Source: Sphingopyxis macrogoltabida (GTDB lineage Bacteria; Pseudomonadota; Alphaproteobacteria; Sphingomonadales; Sphingomonadaceae). From it: a stretch of DNA of 14,202 nucleotides. Both the position numbers and the translations under genes were made by a program. Below, in pieces: positions 1-8,447 of this stretch. Each line of letters begins with the position of its first letter. The stretch's first letter is position 1. The stretch is taken from contig QFPJ01000054.1 of NCBI GenBank assembly GCA_003241685.1, positions 1 to 14,202 of the forward strand, written 5' to 3'. Under the pieces are notes generated by a model. That model saw only the letters and a list, made by a program, of their open reading frames with translations, had not been told where the DNA came from and made no database searches.

Positions 1-1
1 C

Positions 2-3000
2 AAATTATGGGCGCCGAAGGATGCGCATGGTGACGAAAAAGGTGGCGATAAGGGCGGAGAGAAGAAGGGCGGCGGTCATGCCGATCCGGGGCATATGGCG
101 CCCAACGACGACCATCATATGGGCGGCGGGCACGGCGCGCTGATCGATCCGGCGGATGCCGCCGCCGGTCCGCAGCAGCAGCCGAAGCAGCCGCGCCGCG
201 AATCGGGCCATCCGATCAGCCACGCCTTCACGCGCGCGATCCCGACCGCGCAGTGCATGACCTGCCACATGCACCAGCCCAACATCTTCCTGAACAGCTA
301 TCTCGGCTACACGATGTGGGATTATGAATCGGACGCGCCGCAGCTGTGGCCCGGCCCCGAAAACACCGCCCCGCGGCCGCCGGGGATGAGGCACGCCGAT
401 TATCAGAAGCTGTTCAAGGAGCAGCGCTATCCGACCGCGGCCGAGGTGCACAAGGTCCTCGAACGCAATCCCGAAGGCGCCGCGCCGCGCGGGCTGTGGG
501 GCGATGTCGAATTTCTGCGCGACGTCTATGACGTCAACGACACGAACAAGGATACGCAGTTCGCCGACTATCACGGCCACGGCTGGAACTTCCGCGGCAT
601 CTTCAAGCGCGACCGCAACGGCAATCTGCTGACCGCCGATGGCAATATGGCGACCTATGGCACCGACACGGCCAACATCGTCGACCCGAACGATCCCGAA
701 AAATGGCGCAAGCGTTGCGACCATTATACCGATCCCCAGGAACGCGACCTGTGCCTGACCAATGCGACGCCCGACGGGCGCGAGGGCAAGTTCGTGCCGC
801 CGGGCATCAACCCCGGCAAGACGGTGCACATGATGGACATCCATGCCGAAAAGGGGATGCAGTGCGCCGACTGCCACTTCGCGCAGGATGCCCACGGCAA
901 CGGCTATATCCAGGGCGAGGTCGCGAACGCGGTCGAAATCAGCTGCAAGGATTGTCACGGCACCGCCGACGCGCTGCCCAACCTGTTGACTTCGAACGTC
1001 GCGGCGCGGCCGCAGGGGACCAATCTGGCGCTGCTCCGCAATGCGGACGGCCGTCGGCGCTTCGAATTCCAGTATAATGACGATGGCGAGGTGATCGGCC
1101 TGCTCCAGCGCTCGATCATCGATCCCAAGCTGGAATGGCAGGTCAGCCTGGTCAAGCAGGCGGTGACGCCGGGGCCGCATTTCAACGCCAAGGCGGCGCG
1201 CGCCAAGCTGATGGCGCGCGCGGGCGCCGAGGACGGCAAGTTCGAATGGGGGCCGGGCGTCGCAAAGGAAGACCGCGCGCACGGCGAAGACAAGATGACC
1301 TGTTTCACCTGTCACCTGTCGTGGACGACCAGTTGCGGCGGCTGCCATTTGCCGATCGAGGCCAACTGGAAGACCAAGATGCACCATTTCGAGGGTGAGG
1401 AGACGCGCAATTTCGCGACCTACAACCCCCAGGTGGCGCGCGACGAAATGTTCCAGCTCGGCCGGCACCAGCTGACCAAGCCCGGCGAACCGGGCCCCGA
1501 AGGCGAGGAGCGCGGCATCATCACCCCGGTGCGCTCGACATCGGCGCTGATCCTGTCGTCGACGAACATCAACCGCGAGCGCATCTATATCCAGCAGCCG
1601 CCGATCTCGTCGGCCGGCTATTCGAGCCAGGCCTTCGCGCCGCACTTCCCGCACACGGTCCGCAAACAGGAAACCAAGCAGTGCACCGACTGCCACCTGT
1701 CGGCGGCCGACGACAATAATGCCATCATGTCGCAGCTCCTGCTGCTCGGCACCAATTTCGTCAACTTCGTCGGCCTGAACGTCTGGTCGGGGATGGAGGA
1801 CGGATTCCAGGCCACGCGCGTCACCGAATGGGACGAACCGCAGGCGGTGATCGGCAGCTACCTCCACCGCTATGCCTATCCCGATTATTGGAAGCTGCAC
1901 GTCGACCAGAACGGCAAGGAGCTGAAGAATTGGGTGCGCGGCAAGACCTTTGACGCCAAGGGATCGGGCGAGACGAAGGCGCTCGAGGAATTCGCCAACA
2001 TCGTTCAGGGAACCAGCGGCCGGGTGAACTGCCTGCAGCAGCGCGGCGAATATATGTTCGTCGCCGAAGGGCGCGGCGGTTTTCGCGTCTATGACGTCGC
2101 GTCGGTCGGCAACAAGGGCTTTTCCGAACGTATCGTGCGCGCGCCCTTCTCGCCGCTGGGCCATGACACGCATGTGAAGACGAAGAATGCGACCTGCATG
2201 GCGATCGCGACGACACAGCCGATCAGCGTGTCGCGCAACGAGAATATCGTGAAGAATTTCCCCGAAAATCACGAACAGGTGATGCATGACATCTATCGCT
2301 ATGCCGTCATCACCGACAGTGTCGAAGGGCTGGTGCTGGTCGACATCGACACGCTGGCCGACGGCGAATTCCGCAACAACAAGCTGAAGCGCGCGCTGAC
2401 CTGGAACGAGGACAATGTGCTGGCGGGCGCGCGGCATGTGACGCTGGCCGGCAGCTATGCCTATATCACCACCGACGCCGGGCTGGTCGTGCTCGACCTG
2501 ACGGTGCCGCTGGAACCCAAGATCGCGGCGCGGCTGCCGCTGACCGATGCCCGCGCCAGCGCGGTGCAGTTCCGCTATCTGTGGGTGACCGATGCGGAGG
2601 GCGTGAAACTGTTCGACATCACCGATCTGGCCCGGCCGGTGCCGGTGTCCGAAGGTACGGTGCGCCTCGCCAATGCGCGCAAACTCTATCTGGCCCGCAC
2701 CTATATGTATGTCGCGGCAAAGCAGGACGGGTTGGTCATCGTCGATGTGACGCGCCCGGCGGCCCCGATCGTCTGGCCCGCGCTGACCTTCGACGGGTCG
2801 ATGACCGATGCGGAGGATGTGATCGTCGCGTCGACCAACGCCTCGCTGTTCGCCTATGTCGCCGACGGCCGCGCGGGCATCAAGGTGATCCAGCTGACCA
2901 GCCCGAACAACGCCGGCCTCTACGGCTTCTCGCCCAAACCGGCGCCCGAACTCATCGCCTGGGCGAAAACGCCGTCGCCGGCGCTGGCGCTGTCGAAGGG

Positions 3001-3187
3001 GCTCGACCGCGACCGCGCCGTCGACGAAACGGGCGGCCAGATGGCGGTGTTCGGCCGCCTCGGCTCGCGGCCCTTCACCCGGCCCGAAATGGAGCGGCTG
3101 TTCCTCAACCGGAACGGCATGGTCTACAAGGTCAGCGACGATGTCGACCAGAGCGGCTGGCGCCCGCCGCTGACCTTCGCGAACTGA
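2..3187 (+). CDS. Multiheme c-type cytochrome with LVIVD beta-propeller (5' truncated)
   Basis: The frame is open from base 2, so the gene begins before the window; the ATG at 95 lies inside low-complexity sequence and is probably not the start. 1061 codons are visible (residue 1 = base 2). Six CXXCH covalent haem-c sites lie at about residues 85, 288, 315, 434, 445 and 561 (bases 254, 863, 944, 1301, 1334, 1682). The first ~55 residues are rich in His, Lys and Gly. From about residue 674 to 970 there are roughly six repeats of the pattern 'aYvadg-GLvivDvt-p-P', as in the LVIVD family, implying a beta-propeller. The rest of the family knowledge is general: c-type haems are attached in the periplasm, so the protein is exported and may sit at the cell surface. 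An electron-transfer role is inferred; donor, acceptor and partners are unknown. Additional haem sites may lie upstream. Confidence 0.85.
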   Translation, partial: KLWAPKDAHGDEKGGDKGGEKKGGGHADPGHMAPNDDHHMGGGHGALIDPADAAAGPQQQPKQPRRESGHPISHAFTRAIPTAQCMTCHMHQPNIFLNSYLGYTMWDYESDAPQLWPGPENTAPRPPGMRHADYQKLFKEQRYPTAAEVHKVLERNPEGAAPRGLWGDVEFLRDVYDVNDTNKDTQFADYHGHGWNFRGIFKRDRNGNLLTADGNMATYGTDTANIVDPNDPEKWRKRCDHYTDPQERDLCLTNATPDGREGKFVPPGINPGKTVHMMDIHAEKGMQCADCHFAQDAHGNGYIQGEVANAVEISCKDCHGTADALPNLLTSNVAARPQGTNLALLRNADGRRRFEFQYNDDGEVIGLLQRSIIDPKLEWQVSLVKQAVTPGPHFNAKAARAKLMARAGAEDGKFEWGPGVAKEDRAHGEDKMTCFTCHLSWTTSCGGCHLPIEANWKTKMHHFEGEETRNFATYNPQVARDEMFQLGRHQLTKPGEPGPEGEERGIITPVRSTSALILSSTNINRERIYIQQPPISSAGYSSQAFAPHFPHTVRKQETKQCTDCHLSAADDNNAIMSQLLLLGTNFVNFVGLNVWSGMEDGFQATRVTEWDEPQAVIGSYLHRYAYPDYWKLHVDQNGKELKNWVRGKTFDAKGSGETKALEEFANIVQGTSGRVNCLQQRGEYMFVAEGRGGFRVYDVASVGNKGFSERIVRAPFSPLGHDTHVKTKNATCMAIATTQPISVSRNENIVKNFPENHEQVMHDIYRYAVITDSVEGLVLVDIDTLADGEFRNNKLKRALTWNEDNVLAGARHVTLAGSYAYITTDAGLVVLDLTVPLEPKIAARLPLTDARASAVQFRYLWVTDAEGVKLFDITDLARPVPVSEGTVRLANARKLYLARTYMYVAAKQDGLVIVDVTRPAAPIVWPALTFDGSMTDAEDVIVASTNASLFAYVADGRAGIKVIQLTSPNNAGLYGFSPKPAPELIAWAKTPSPALALSKGLDRDRAVDETGGQMAVFGRLGSRPFTRPEMERLFLNRNGMVYKVSDDVDQSGWRPPLTFAN

Positions 3188-3565
3188 GCGAGCCGGCCCG
3201 GTCCCGGTCGGCTGCGCCCCCTTATCCGCATCATGCCGGACGTGACGCGGGGTCCGTCAATCTGACGCGGCGCAAAGGGGTCCTGGATCGCGTCCGGGAT
3301 GGGGGAAGCTGAGGCCGGGAAACGCCCGCTCGCCACCCTGAAGCCGACGCAAAGAAAGGCCTTTCCTACAATATCCGGCTATGCCAGCGTCGATCCCGGC
3401 TTTTTCCCCGGTCCATAAGGCGGTTGCCCGCTCCCGCATGCGGCCGGCGGCACGGGCGGATCGGGGAGGCGCACAGGGCTGAACTTTCCTGAACTTTGGC
3501 ACAGGATGACGCCTCCGCCTGCCACCCCTCAGCTGCCGCTGCCTGCTTGCGTCGTTCGCCGTTCG
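3188..3565. other. Intergenic gap without a recognisable gene
   Basis: This lies between the cytochrome stop and the convergent rel stop. Open frames here (for example 3257-3502 on the minus strand, with a GTG start) give low-complexity translations without a recognisable family and are not called. Visible items are a segment reading GGATCGCGTCCGGGAT near 3286-3301, which looks like a decayed inverted repeat of the kind common in sphingomonad spacers; the perfect 12-bp palindrome GAAAGGCCTTTC at 3354-3365; and a 10-bp tandem repeat at 3479-3497, listed separately. No hairpin followed by a T-run was seen, so no intrinsic terminator is called for either gene. Confidence 0.5.
3479..3497. repeat. 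Tandem CTGAACTTT repeat, 10-bp period
   Basis: CTGAACTTT occurs at 3479-3487 and again at 3489-3497, one helical turn apart. Tandem half-sites at this spacing are typical of OmpR-type response regulator sites. However, no gene starts downstream on the plus strand, and only a doubtful ORF does on the minus strand, so no function is assigned. Confidence 0.4.
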
Positions 3566-5659
3566 CTAAAGCCGTTCGGCCTGAACGACATTGTCCGACG
3601 CGCGCAGCGCCGACAGGATCCGCATCACATGCTGGACGTCGCGCACTTCGACGACGACGTCATAGGTGTGAAATTCGCCCTCGCGGTTCGACAGGCGCAA
3701 ATTGGTGATGTTGGCCATGTTGGCGGCCAGGATGCCCGACATTTCGGCGAGCGTGCCCGGCTCGTTCAGGATGACGACGCACAGGCGCGCGTTCCCCCCT
3801 TCGCTGTCCTCCTGCCACCTGAGGTCGATCCAGTCGGCGTCGATGCCGTCGGCCAGCCTGGGGCAGTCGATGACATGCACCTCGATCCCCTCGCCGGGGC
3901 GCGACAGGCCGACGATACGGTCGCCCGGCACCGGATGGCAGCAATCGGCAAGCTGGTAGGCGACACCCGGCGTCAGCCCGGCGATCGACACCGCCGCGCC
4001 CTGGACAAGCTTGCCCGGCTTCGATCTCATTTCGGCGGTGATGCCGGGGACGAGAGCCTCCAGAACGGCATTGTCGGTCACGCGCTGCTTGGCGATGGCG
4101 ACGAACAGCGCGGTATCGTCCTCCAGCTTCAACCGCGTCAGCGCGGCGGCGCGCGCCTTGTCGCCGACCTTGTTCGGCAGTCTGGTGATGATCTCGTCAT
4201 ACATCTTGCGGCCGAGCGCGGCGAGTTCGCCCTTTTCCTTCGACCGGACGTGGCGGCGGATCGCGGCGCGCGCCTTGCCGGTCACGGCAAAGCCCAGCCA
4301 GGCGGGCTGCGGCGTCTGCTTGTCCGACGACAGGATTTCGACCGTGTCGCCGTTCGCCAGTTGCGTGCGCAGCGGAACGAGGCGGCCGTTGACCTTGGCG
4401 CCGACGGTGCGGTCGCCCAGGCCAGTGTGCACGGCATAGGCGAAATCGACCGGGGTCGCGCCCTTGGGCAACTGGTGCAGGCTTCCCTTCGGCGTGAAGG
4501 CGAAGATGCGGTCCTGATACATGGCGATGCGCGTGTTTTCGAGCAGTTCGTCGGGATCGTTCGACTGTTCGAGGATTTCGATCAGGTCGCGGATCCACCC
4601 CGCCTGCCCGTCGGGGGTCGTGCCGCCCTGTTTATAGGCCCAGTGCGCCGCCAGCCCGAATTCCGACTGTTCGTGCATCTGCCGGCTGCGGATCTGGATC
4701 TCGATCCGCATATTCTGGTTGTGCATGATCGTCGTGTGCAGCGACTTGTAACCGTTGCGCTTGGGCGTCGAGATATAGTCCTTGAAGCGCCCCGGCACCA
4801 TTTTCCATTTGCGATGGATCAGGCCCAGCGCCGCATAGCAATCGGCGTCGGTCGGCGTGACGATGCGAAAGGCGATGATATCGGTCACCTGTTCGAAACT
4901 GACGTGCCGTTCCTGCATCTTGCGCCAGATCGAATAGGGGTGTTTTTCGCGTCCCGACACCTCCGCGTCGATCCCGGCTTCGCCCAACAGGTCCTCGAAC
5001 TCGCGGCTGATCGCGGCGACCTTGTCCTTGCCCCCGGCGGTCAGCTTGGCCAGGCGGCCGGTGATGGTGGCATAGGCCTCCGGCTCCAGCTCGCGAAAGG
5101 CCAGCATCTGCATCTCGCGCATATATTCGTACATGCCGATCCGCTCCGCCAGCGGGGCATAGATATCCATCGTCTCCTTGGCGATGCGGCGGCGCTTGTC
5201 GGGATTCTGGATGAAATGCAGCGTCCGCATATTGTGCAGCCGGTCGGCCAGCTTGACCAGCAGGACGCGGATGTCGTCCGACATGGCGAGCAGGAATTTG
5301 CGCAGATTTTCGGCCGCCCGCTCATTCTCGGTCTGCGCCTCGATCTTGCTCAGCTTCGTCACGCCGTCGACGAGCCGGCCGACGTCGCTGCCGAACAGCC
5401 GCTCGATCTCCTCGGGCGTCGTCAGCGTATCTTCCAGCGTGTCGTGGAGCAGCGCCGTGACGATCGTCTCGCTGTCGAGGTGCAGGTCGGTCAATATGCC
5501 CGCAACCTCGACCGGGTGGCTGAAATAGGGGTCGCCCGAGGCGCGTTTCTGGCTGCCATGCTTCTGGACCGTGAAGACATAGGCGCGGTTGAGCAACGCC
5601 TCGTCGACGTCGGGATCATAAGCGCGCACGCGCTCGACAAGTTCATATTGCCGCAGCAT
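3566..5659 (-). CDS. rel: Bifunctional (p)ppGpp synthetase/hydrolase, Rel/SpoT
   Basis: Makes and degrades the alarmone (p)ppGpp in the cytosol, the centre of the stringent response; alphaproteobacteria usually carry a single such enzyme. The 697-residue protein has the usual long-RSH order. An HD hydrolase domain has His48 and the HD..ED motif at 72-77. A synthetase domain carries RFKD at 291-294, and the RxKD form is the one found in bifunctional Rel rather than synthetase-only RelA. A TGS domain spans about 383-443 and a C-terminal ACT domain about 620-697. The frame is open up to an ATG at 5734, but family members begin with the MLRQYEL-like sequence, so the ATG at 5659 is preferred even though its GGAG is only 2 bases away. 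It diverges from the glycosyltransferase and converges with the cytochrome. No clear promoter was found in the 125-base divergent spacer. Confidence 0.95.
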   Translation of the reverse strand: MLRQYELVERVRAYDPDVDEALLNRAYVFTVQKHGSQKRASGDPYFSHPVEVAGILTDLHLDSETIVTALLHDTLEDTLTTPEEIERLFGSDVGRLVDGVTKLSKIEAQTENERAAENLRKFLLAMSDDIRVLLVKLADRLHNMRTLHFIQNPDKRRRIAKETMDIYAPLAERIGMYEYMREMQMLAFRELEPEAYATITGRLAKLTAGGKDKVAAISREFEDLLGEAGIDAEVSGREKHPYSIWRKMQERHVSFEQVTDIIAFRIVTPTDADCYAALGLIHRKWKMVPGRFKDYISTPKRNGYKSLHTTIMHNQNMRIEIQIRSRQMHEQSEFGLAAHWAYKQGGTTPDGQAGWIRDLIEILEQSNDPDELLENTRIAMYQDRIFAFTPKGSLHQLPKGATPVDFAYAVHTGLGDRTVGAKVNGRLVPLRTQLANGDTVEILSSDKQTPQPAWLGFAVTGKARAAIRRHVRSKEKGELAALGRKMYDEIITRLPNKVGDKARAAALTRLKLEDDTALFVAIAKQRVTDNAVLEALVPGITAEMRSKPGKLVQGAAVSIAGLTPGVAYQLADCCHPVPGDRIVGLSRPGEGIEVHVIDCPRLADGIDADWIDLRWQEDSEGGNARLCVVILNEPGTLAEMSGILAANMANITNLRLSNREGEFHTYDVVVEVRDVQHVMRILSALRASDNVVQAERL

Positions 5660-5784
5660 GGCTCCAATGTCGTTTATGCAAGGCCAATTGCAATGCGAAA
5701 ATGATCGCGCGGCCCGGTAATCGGTTAGCAACATTGGTAAAGCGGATTGGAAGCGCCGGAAGGGCGCACTAGGGTGCCGCGCAG

Positions 5785-6669
5785 ATGGGGACGAAAGCTC
5801 TTGATTCGACGCGGCCGCCGCGCGTGTCGGTGGTCATGCCCGTGCACAATGGTGCGCGCTGGCTGGCCGACGCGATCGATTCCGTGCTGACGCAGGATTT
5901 CGGCGATTTCGAACTGATTCTGGTCGACGACGCGTCGCGCGATGCGTCGCCCGCCATCATGGCCGCCGCCGCGGCGCGCGACCCGCGCGTCATCGTGCGA
6001 ACGCTGGCCGACAATGTCGGCCTGCCCGCGGCGCTCAATCACGGCTTTGCGGTTGCGCGCGGCGGCTATCACAGCTGGACGTCCGACGATAATCTGCTGC
6101 GCCCCGCCATGTTGTCGCGGCTGGTCGCGACGCTCGACGCGCATCCCGATGCCGGTGTGGTCCATGCGGATTTTTCGCTGATGGACGAGGCGGGACGCGA
6201 TCTTGGCCGCTCGCGCGTGGGCCCGGTCGACCGGCTGCTTCACGGCAATAATGTGGGCGCCTGCTTCCTCTACCGCGCCGCCGTGACCGAGGCGCTCGGC
6301 GGCTATGACACCGGCCTGTTCGGCGTCGAGGACTATGATTTCTGGCTGCGCGCGGCGGAGCGTTTTCCTTTCGTGCCGCTGCATGAGGATCTCTATCGCT
6401 ATCGCAAGCATGACGGCAGTTTGACGAGCCAGCGGGCCGAACGCATTCAGGCGCTGACCGCGCAGGTCGTCGAACGCGCGATGCCGGCGGACCTCTCCCC
6501 GGCCGGCCGCGCCGAGATATTGCTCGGCCTTGCGCTCAAGAGCCATCTGCGTTGGCGTTTCGACCTCGTTCGCCGCGCCTTTGCGGCCGATCCGGGCTTC
6601 GTGCTGCGCCGCCTGCCCCAATTGGCGCGCTGGTGGCTTGTCGTCGCGCGCAATCGCATCGCCGGTTGA
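5785..6669 (+). CDS. Family 2 glycosyltransferase
   Basis: A 294-residue GT-A fold enzyme that should transfer a sugar from a nucleotide-sugar donor to an unknown acceptor, most likely in cell-surface polysaccharide or lipid glycosylation. It opens with the typical beta-strand and helix (VSVVMPVHNG, about 14-23), then has VDDAS with Asp48/Asp49 for nucleotide binding, SDDN with Asp101/Asp102 in the metal-binding DXD position, and VEDYDFW with Glu182/Asp183 near the catalytic base region. No transmembrane segment is evident, so it is probably cytosolic or membrane-associated. The ATG at 5785 has only a weak upstream AGGG. No other polysaccharide gene is adjacent, so this is a solitary gene and the acceptor cannot be inferred. 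The GT2 family call is firm; the substrate is not known. Confidence 0.88.
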   Translation: MGTKALDSTRPPRVSVVMPVHNGARWLADAIDSVLTQDFGDFELILVDDASRDASPAIMAAAAARDPRVIVRTLADNVGLPAALNHGFAVARGGYHSWTSDDNLLRPAMLSRLVATLDAHPDAGVVHADFSLMDEAGRDLGRSRVGPVDRLLHGNNVGACFLYRAAVTEALGGYDTGLFGVEDYDFWLRAAERFPFVPLHEDLYRYRKHDGSLTSQRAERIQALTAQVVERAMPADLSPAGRAEILLGLALKSHLRWRFDLVRRAFAADPGFVLRRLPQLARWWLVVARNRIAG

Positions 6670-6689
6670 TCGGCGGCGCGAGAGCGGCC

Positions 6690-6719
6690 TTGCATGCCGC
6701 AACGGAAAATCCATATTCC
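6690..6719 (+). promoter_or_regulatory. Possible weak sigma-70 promoter for the HxlR gene
   Basis: TTGCAT at 6690-6695 and TATTCC at 6714-6719 are separated by 18 bases. Both hexamers are imperfect. The position about 40 bases before the start codon is reasonable. Confidence 0.3.
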
Positions 6720-6728
6720 TTTGGCGCC

Positions 6729-6754
6729 AGGCATGATTTTACGTTAGGCATGAT
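6729..6754 (+). repeat. Direct repeat AGGCATGAT x2 over the HxlR translation start region
   Basis: AGGCATGAT occurs at 6729-6737 and 6746-6754, with a 17-bp period. The second copy supplies the TTAGG that could serve as ribosome binding site and ends 2 bases before the ATG at 6757. HxlR-type regulators often control their own or a neighbouring promoter, so an autoregulatory operator is a reasonable guess. Confidence 0.4.
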
Positions 6755-6756
6755 CC

Positions 6757-7266
6757 ATGGAAAAGCTTCGCGAAATTCTGAACGATCTTGAGGGTGGCCC
6801 TTGCGCCCTGCCGCTCGCGCTGGAGGCGATGGGCGAACGCTGGTCGTTCATGATCCTGCGTGCCGCCTTCAACGGCGTCCATCATTTCGAGGATTTTCAG
6901 CAGGAACTCCGTATCGCGCGTAATATCCTGTCGAACCGGCTGTCGAAGCTGGTCGATCACGGCATCATGGCGCGCGAGGTGATGGCGGAGGACCGGCGCA
7001 AGGTTCACTATCAGCTGACCGAAAAAGGTCTCGAACTGCTGCCCGCGATGATCGCGCTGCGCCAGTGGGGTGAAAAATGGGGCGCCGGCGTGCCCTCGAC
7101 GCCGGTGCTCGTCGACACGCGCGACGAACAGCCGATCGGCCCGGTCGCGATCACCGCGCATGACGGCCGCCCGCTCGGCTACAAGGAATTGCTGTGGAAG
7201 CACCGGTCGGAACTGCAGCCGCTTGGCCAGGCGCGGGTTCGCATGGCCCCGGTCGCGGCCGAATGA
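6757..7266 (+). CDS. HxlR-family winged-helix transcriptional regulator
   Basis: A 169-residue DNA-binding regulator. The N-terminal 100 residues follow the HxlR pattern: a lone cysteine at residue 16, then a 'lGeRWSfmILRaaf' helix, 'hFeDFQqeL-IArNiLSnRLskLvdhGIm' covering the recognition helix, and a wing with 'DRRKvhYqLTekG' ending near residue 90. HxlR proteins bind DNA as dimers and many sense electrophiles or redox state through the N-terminal cysteine; whether Cys16 does so here is inference. The C-terminal ~60 residues extend beyond the minimal domain. The start at 6757 uses TTAGG 8 bases upstream and gives the usual N-terminus. It lies 56 bases before the kinase gene, and shared transcription with that gene is possible but unproven. 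Its target genes are unknown. Confidence 0.9.
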   Translation: MEKLREILNDLEGGPCALPLALEAMGERWSFMILRAAFNGVHHFEDFQQELRIARNILSNRLSKLVDHGIMAREVMAEDRRKVHYQLTEKGLELLPAMIALRQWGEKWGAGVPSTPVLVDTRDEQPIGPVAITAHDGRPLGYKELLWKHRSELQPLGQARVRMAPVAAE

Positions 7267-7322
7267 CGGTCGCTTCGATCGCCGGCCATCGCTGATCCGC
7301 CCCGGCTCGCTGGTTTTATTCC

Positions 7323-8447
7323 ATGACGTTGTTGCGTCTTTCCTCGCCCGGGCCATTTTTCGGCGACAAGGTGCGGGCCTTCTGGAATCTCCAGATTCTC
7401 GGCTGGGCGGCCTGGCTGGGGCTGCGCGGGGTTTCGGGCCTCGCCAACGGGCAGCCCTTCACCTTCCTCATCCCCCAGACGATTTCGGCCATCACCGGCT
7501 TTTCGCTGACGCTGATCCTGTCGGTCTGTTACCGCGCGTTGATCAGCCGCCGGCCGATCCTGATGTGGAGCGTCAGTTTCGGCCTGGCCGGCGTCGCGAC
7601 CGCGCTGTGGGCCTTTATCGATGCCTGGGTGCAACAGATTCAGAATCCGTCCAGCGAGACGGGGTTCACCAGCCTGCTGCTGGGCGCGATGTACATCGAC
7701 GCGACGTCGCTGGGCGCGTGGTCGGCGCTGTATTTCGCGATCAATTATTTCCTCCAGCTCGAGGAACAGAATGACCGCATGCTGCGGCTGGAAGCGCAGG
7801 CGGCTTCGGCACAGCTTGCGATGCTGCGCTATCAGCTCAACCCGCATTTCCTGTTCAACACGCTCAACAGCATTTCGACGCTGGTGCTGCTGAAACAGTC
7901 GGAACCCGCCAATGCGATGCTCTCGCGGCTGTCGGCCTTTCTGCGCTACACCCTTGCCAACGAACCGACCGCGCAGGTGACGCTGGCGCAGGAGGTCGAA
8001 ACGCTGAAGCTCTATCTCGATATCGAAAAGATGCGGTTCGAGGATCGGCTGCGTCCGCATTTCCACATCGATCCGGGTGTCGCGCGGGCGCGCCTGCCGT
8101 CGCTGCTGCTGCAACCGCTGATCGAAAATGCGATCAAATATGCCGTCACGCCGCAGGAAGAGGGCGCCGATATCACGCTGTCGGCGCAGCTTGCCGGTCA
8201 AAAGGTGCGGATTACCGTGTCGGACACCGGCGCGGGATTGTCAGGCGACGGTGCCGACCCCACCACGGGCGTTGCAACGGAATCGACCGGAGTGGGTTTA
8301 GCCAACATCAGAGACCGGCTGGCACAGGCCTATGGCGACCAGCAGCGTTTTGAAGTCCAGTCGGGCAGCGATGGCGGTTTCATGGTCGTCATCGAAATTC
8401 CGTTTCAGCCCGACGGACAGGCAAGGATTGGAACCGAAAGCACATGA
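7323..8447 (+). CDS. LytS/YpdA-type membrane sensor histidine kinase
   Basis: A 374-residue kinase that should autophosphorylate on His175 and pass the phosphate to the response regulator encoded immediately downstream. About four hydrophobic segments lie at residues 20-40, 48-72, 78-102 and 115-145, with no separate periplasmic or PAS sensor domain, so it probably senses a membrane-linked signal. A short coiled stretch leads to the His_kinase core 'LNPHFLFNTLNS' with His175. The ATP-binding domain has the N box at LIENAIKYA (Asn269), a G1 box SDTGAGL near 300, and a G2 box GVGLANIRDRL. Its stop overlaps the regulator start as ATGA, so the two are translationally coupled. No convincing ribosome binding site precedes the ATG at 7323, so a slightly later start is possible. 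The signal is unknown. Confidence 0.92.
   Translation: MTLLRLSSPGPFFGDKVRAFWNLQILGWAAWLGLRGVSGLANGQPFTFLIPQTISAITGFSLTLILSVCYRALISRRPILMWSVSFGLAGVATALWAFIDAWVQQIQNPSSETGFTSLLLGAMYIDATSLGAWSALYFAINYFLQLEEQNDRMLRLEAQAASAQLAMLRYQLNPHFLFNTLNSISTLVLLKQSEPANAMLSRLSAFLRYTLANEPTAQVTLAQEVETLKLYLDIEKMRFEDRLRPHFHIDPGVARARLPSLLLQPLIENAIKYAVTPQEEGADITLSAQLAGQKVRITVSDTGAGLSGDGADPTTGVATESTGVGLANIRDRLAQAYGDQQRFEVQSGSDGGFMVVIEIPFQPDGQARIGTEST

Noticed and set aside
5..2437. 810-codon open frame on the minus strand, opposite the cytochrome gene
   Set aside because: It is the mirror of a high-GC coding strand; the translation is Arg/Val/Ala/Asp-rich with no recognisable domain, while the plus strand has six CXXCH sites and propeller repeats.
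3257..3502. 81-codon minus-strand ORF with a GTG start in the gap after rel
   Set aside because: The Arg/Pro/Gly-rich translation resembles those of spurious intergenic frames; there is no ribosome binding site and no known family.
3495..3515. TGGCAC as part of a sigma-54 promoter
   Set aside because: There is no TTGC-type -12 element at the right distance and no gene follows.
3506..5704. 732-codon open frame on the plus strand, opposite rel
   Set aside because: It is antisense to a strongly conserved Rel protein, and its composition is that of a shadow frame.
5660..5734. 25-codon N-terminal extension of rel from the ATG at 5734
   Set aside because: Rel homologues begin at the equivalent of 5659, and the extra residues look non-coding. 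The short Shine-Dalgarno spacing at 5659 leaves a little doubt.
5725..6714. 329-codon minus-strand frame opposite the glycosyltransferase
   Set aside because: The opposite strand encodes all GT2 motifs; this frame has no recognisable family.
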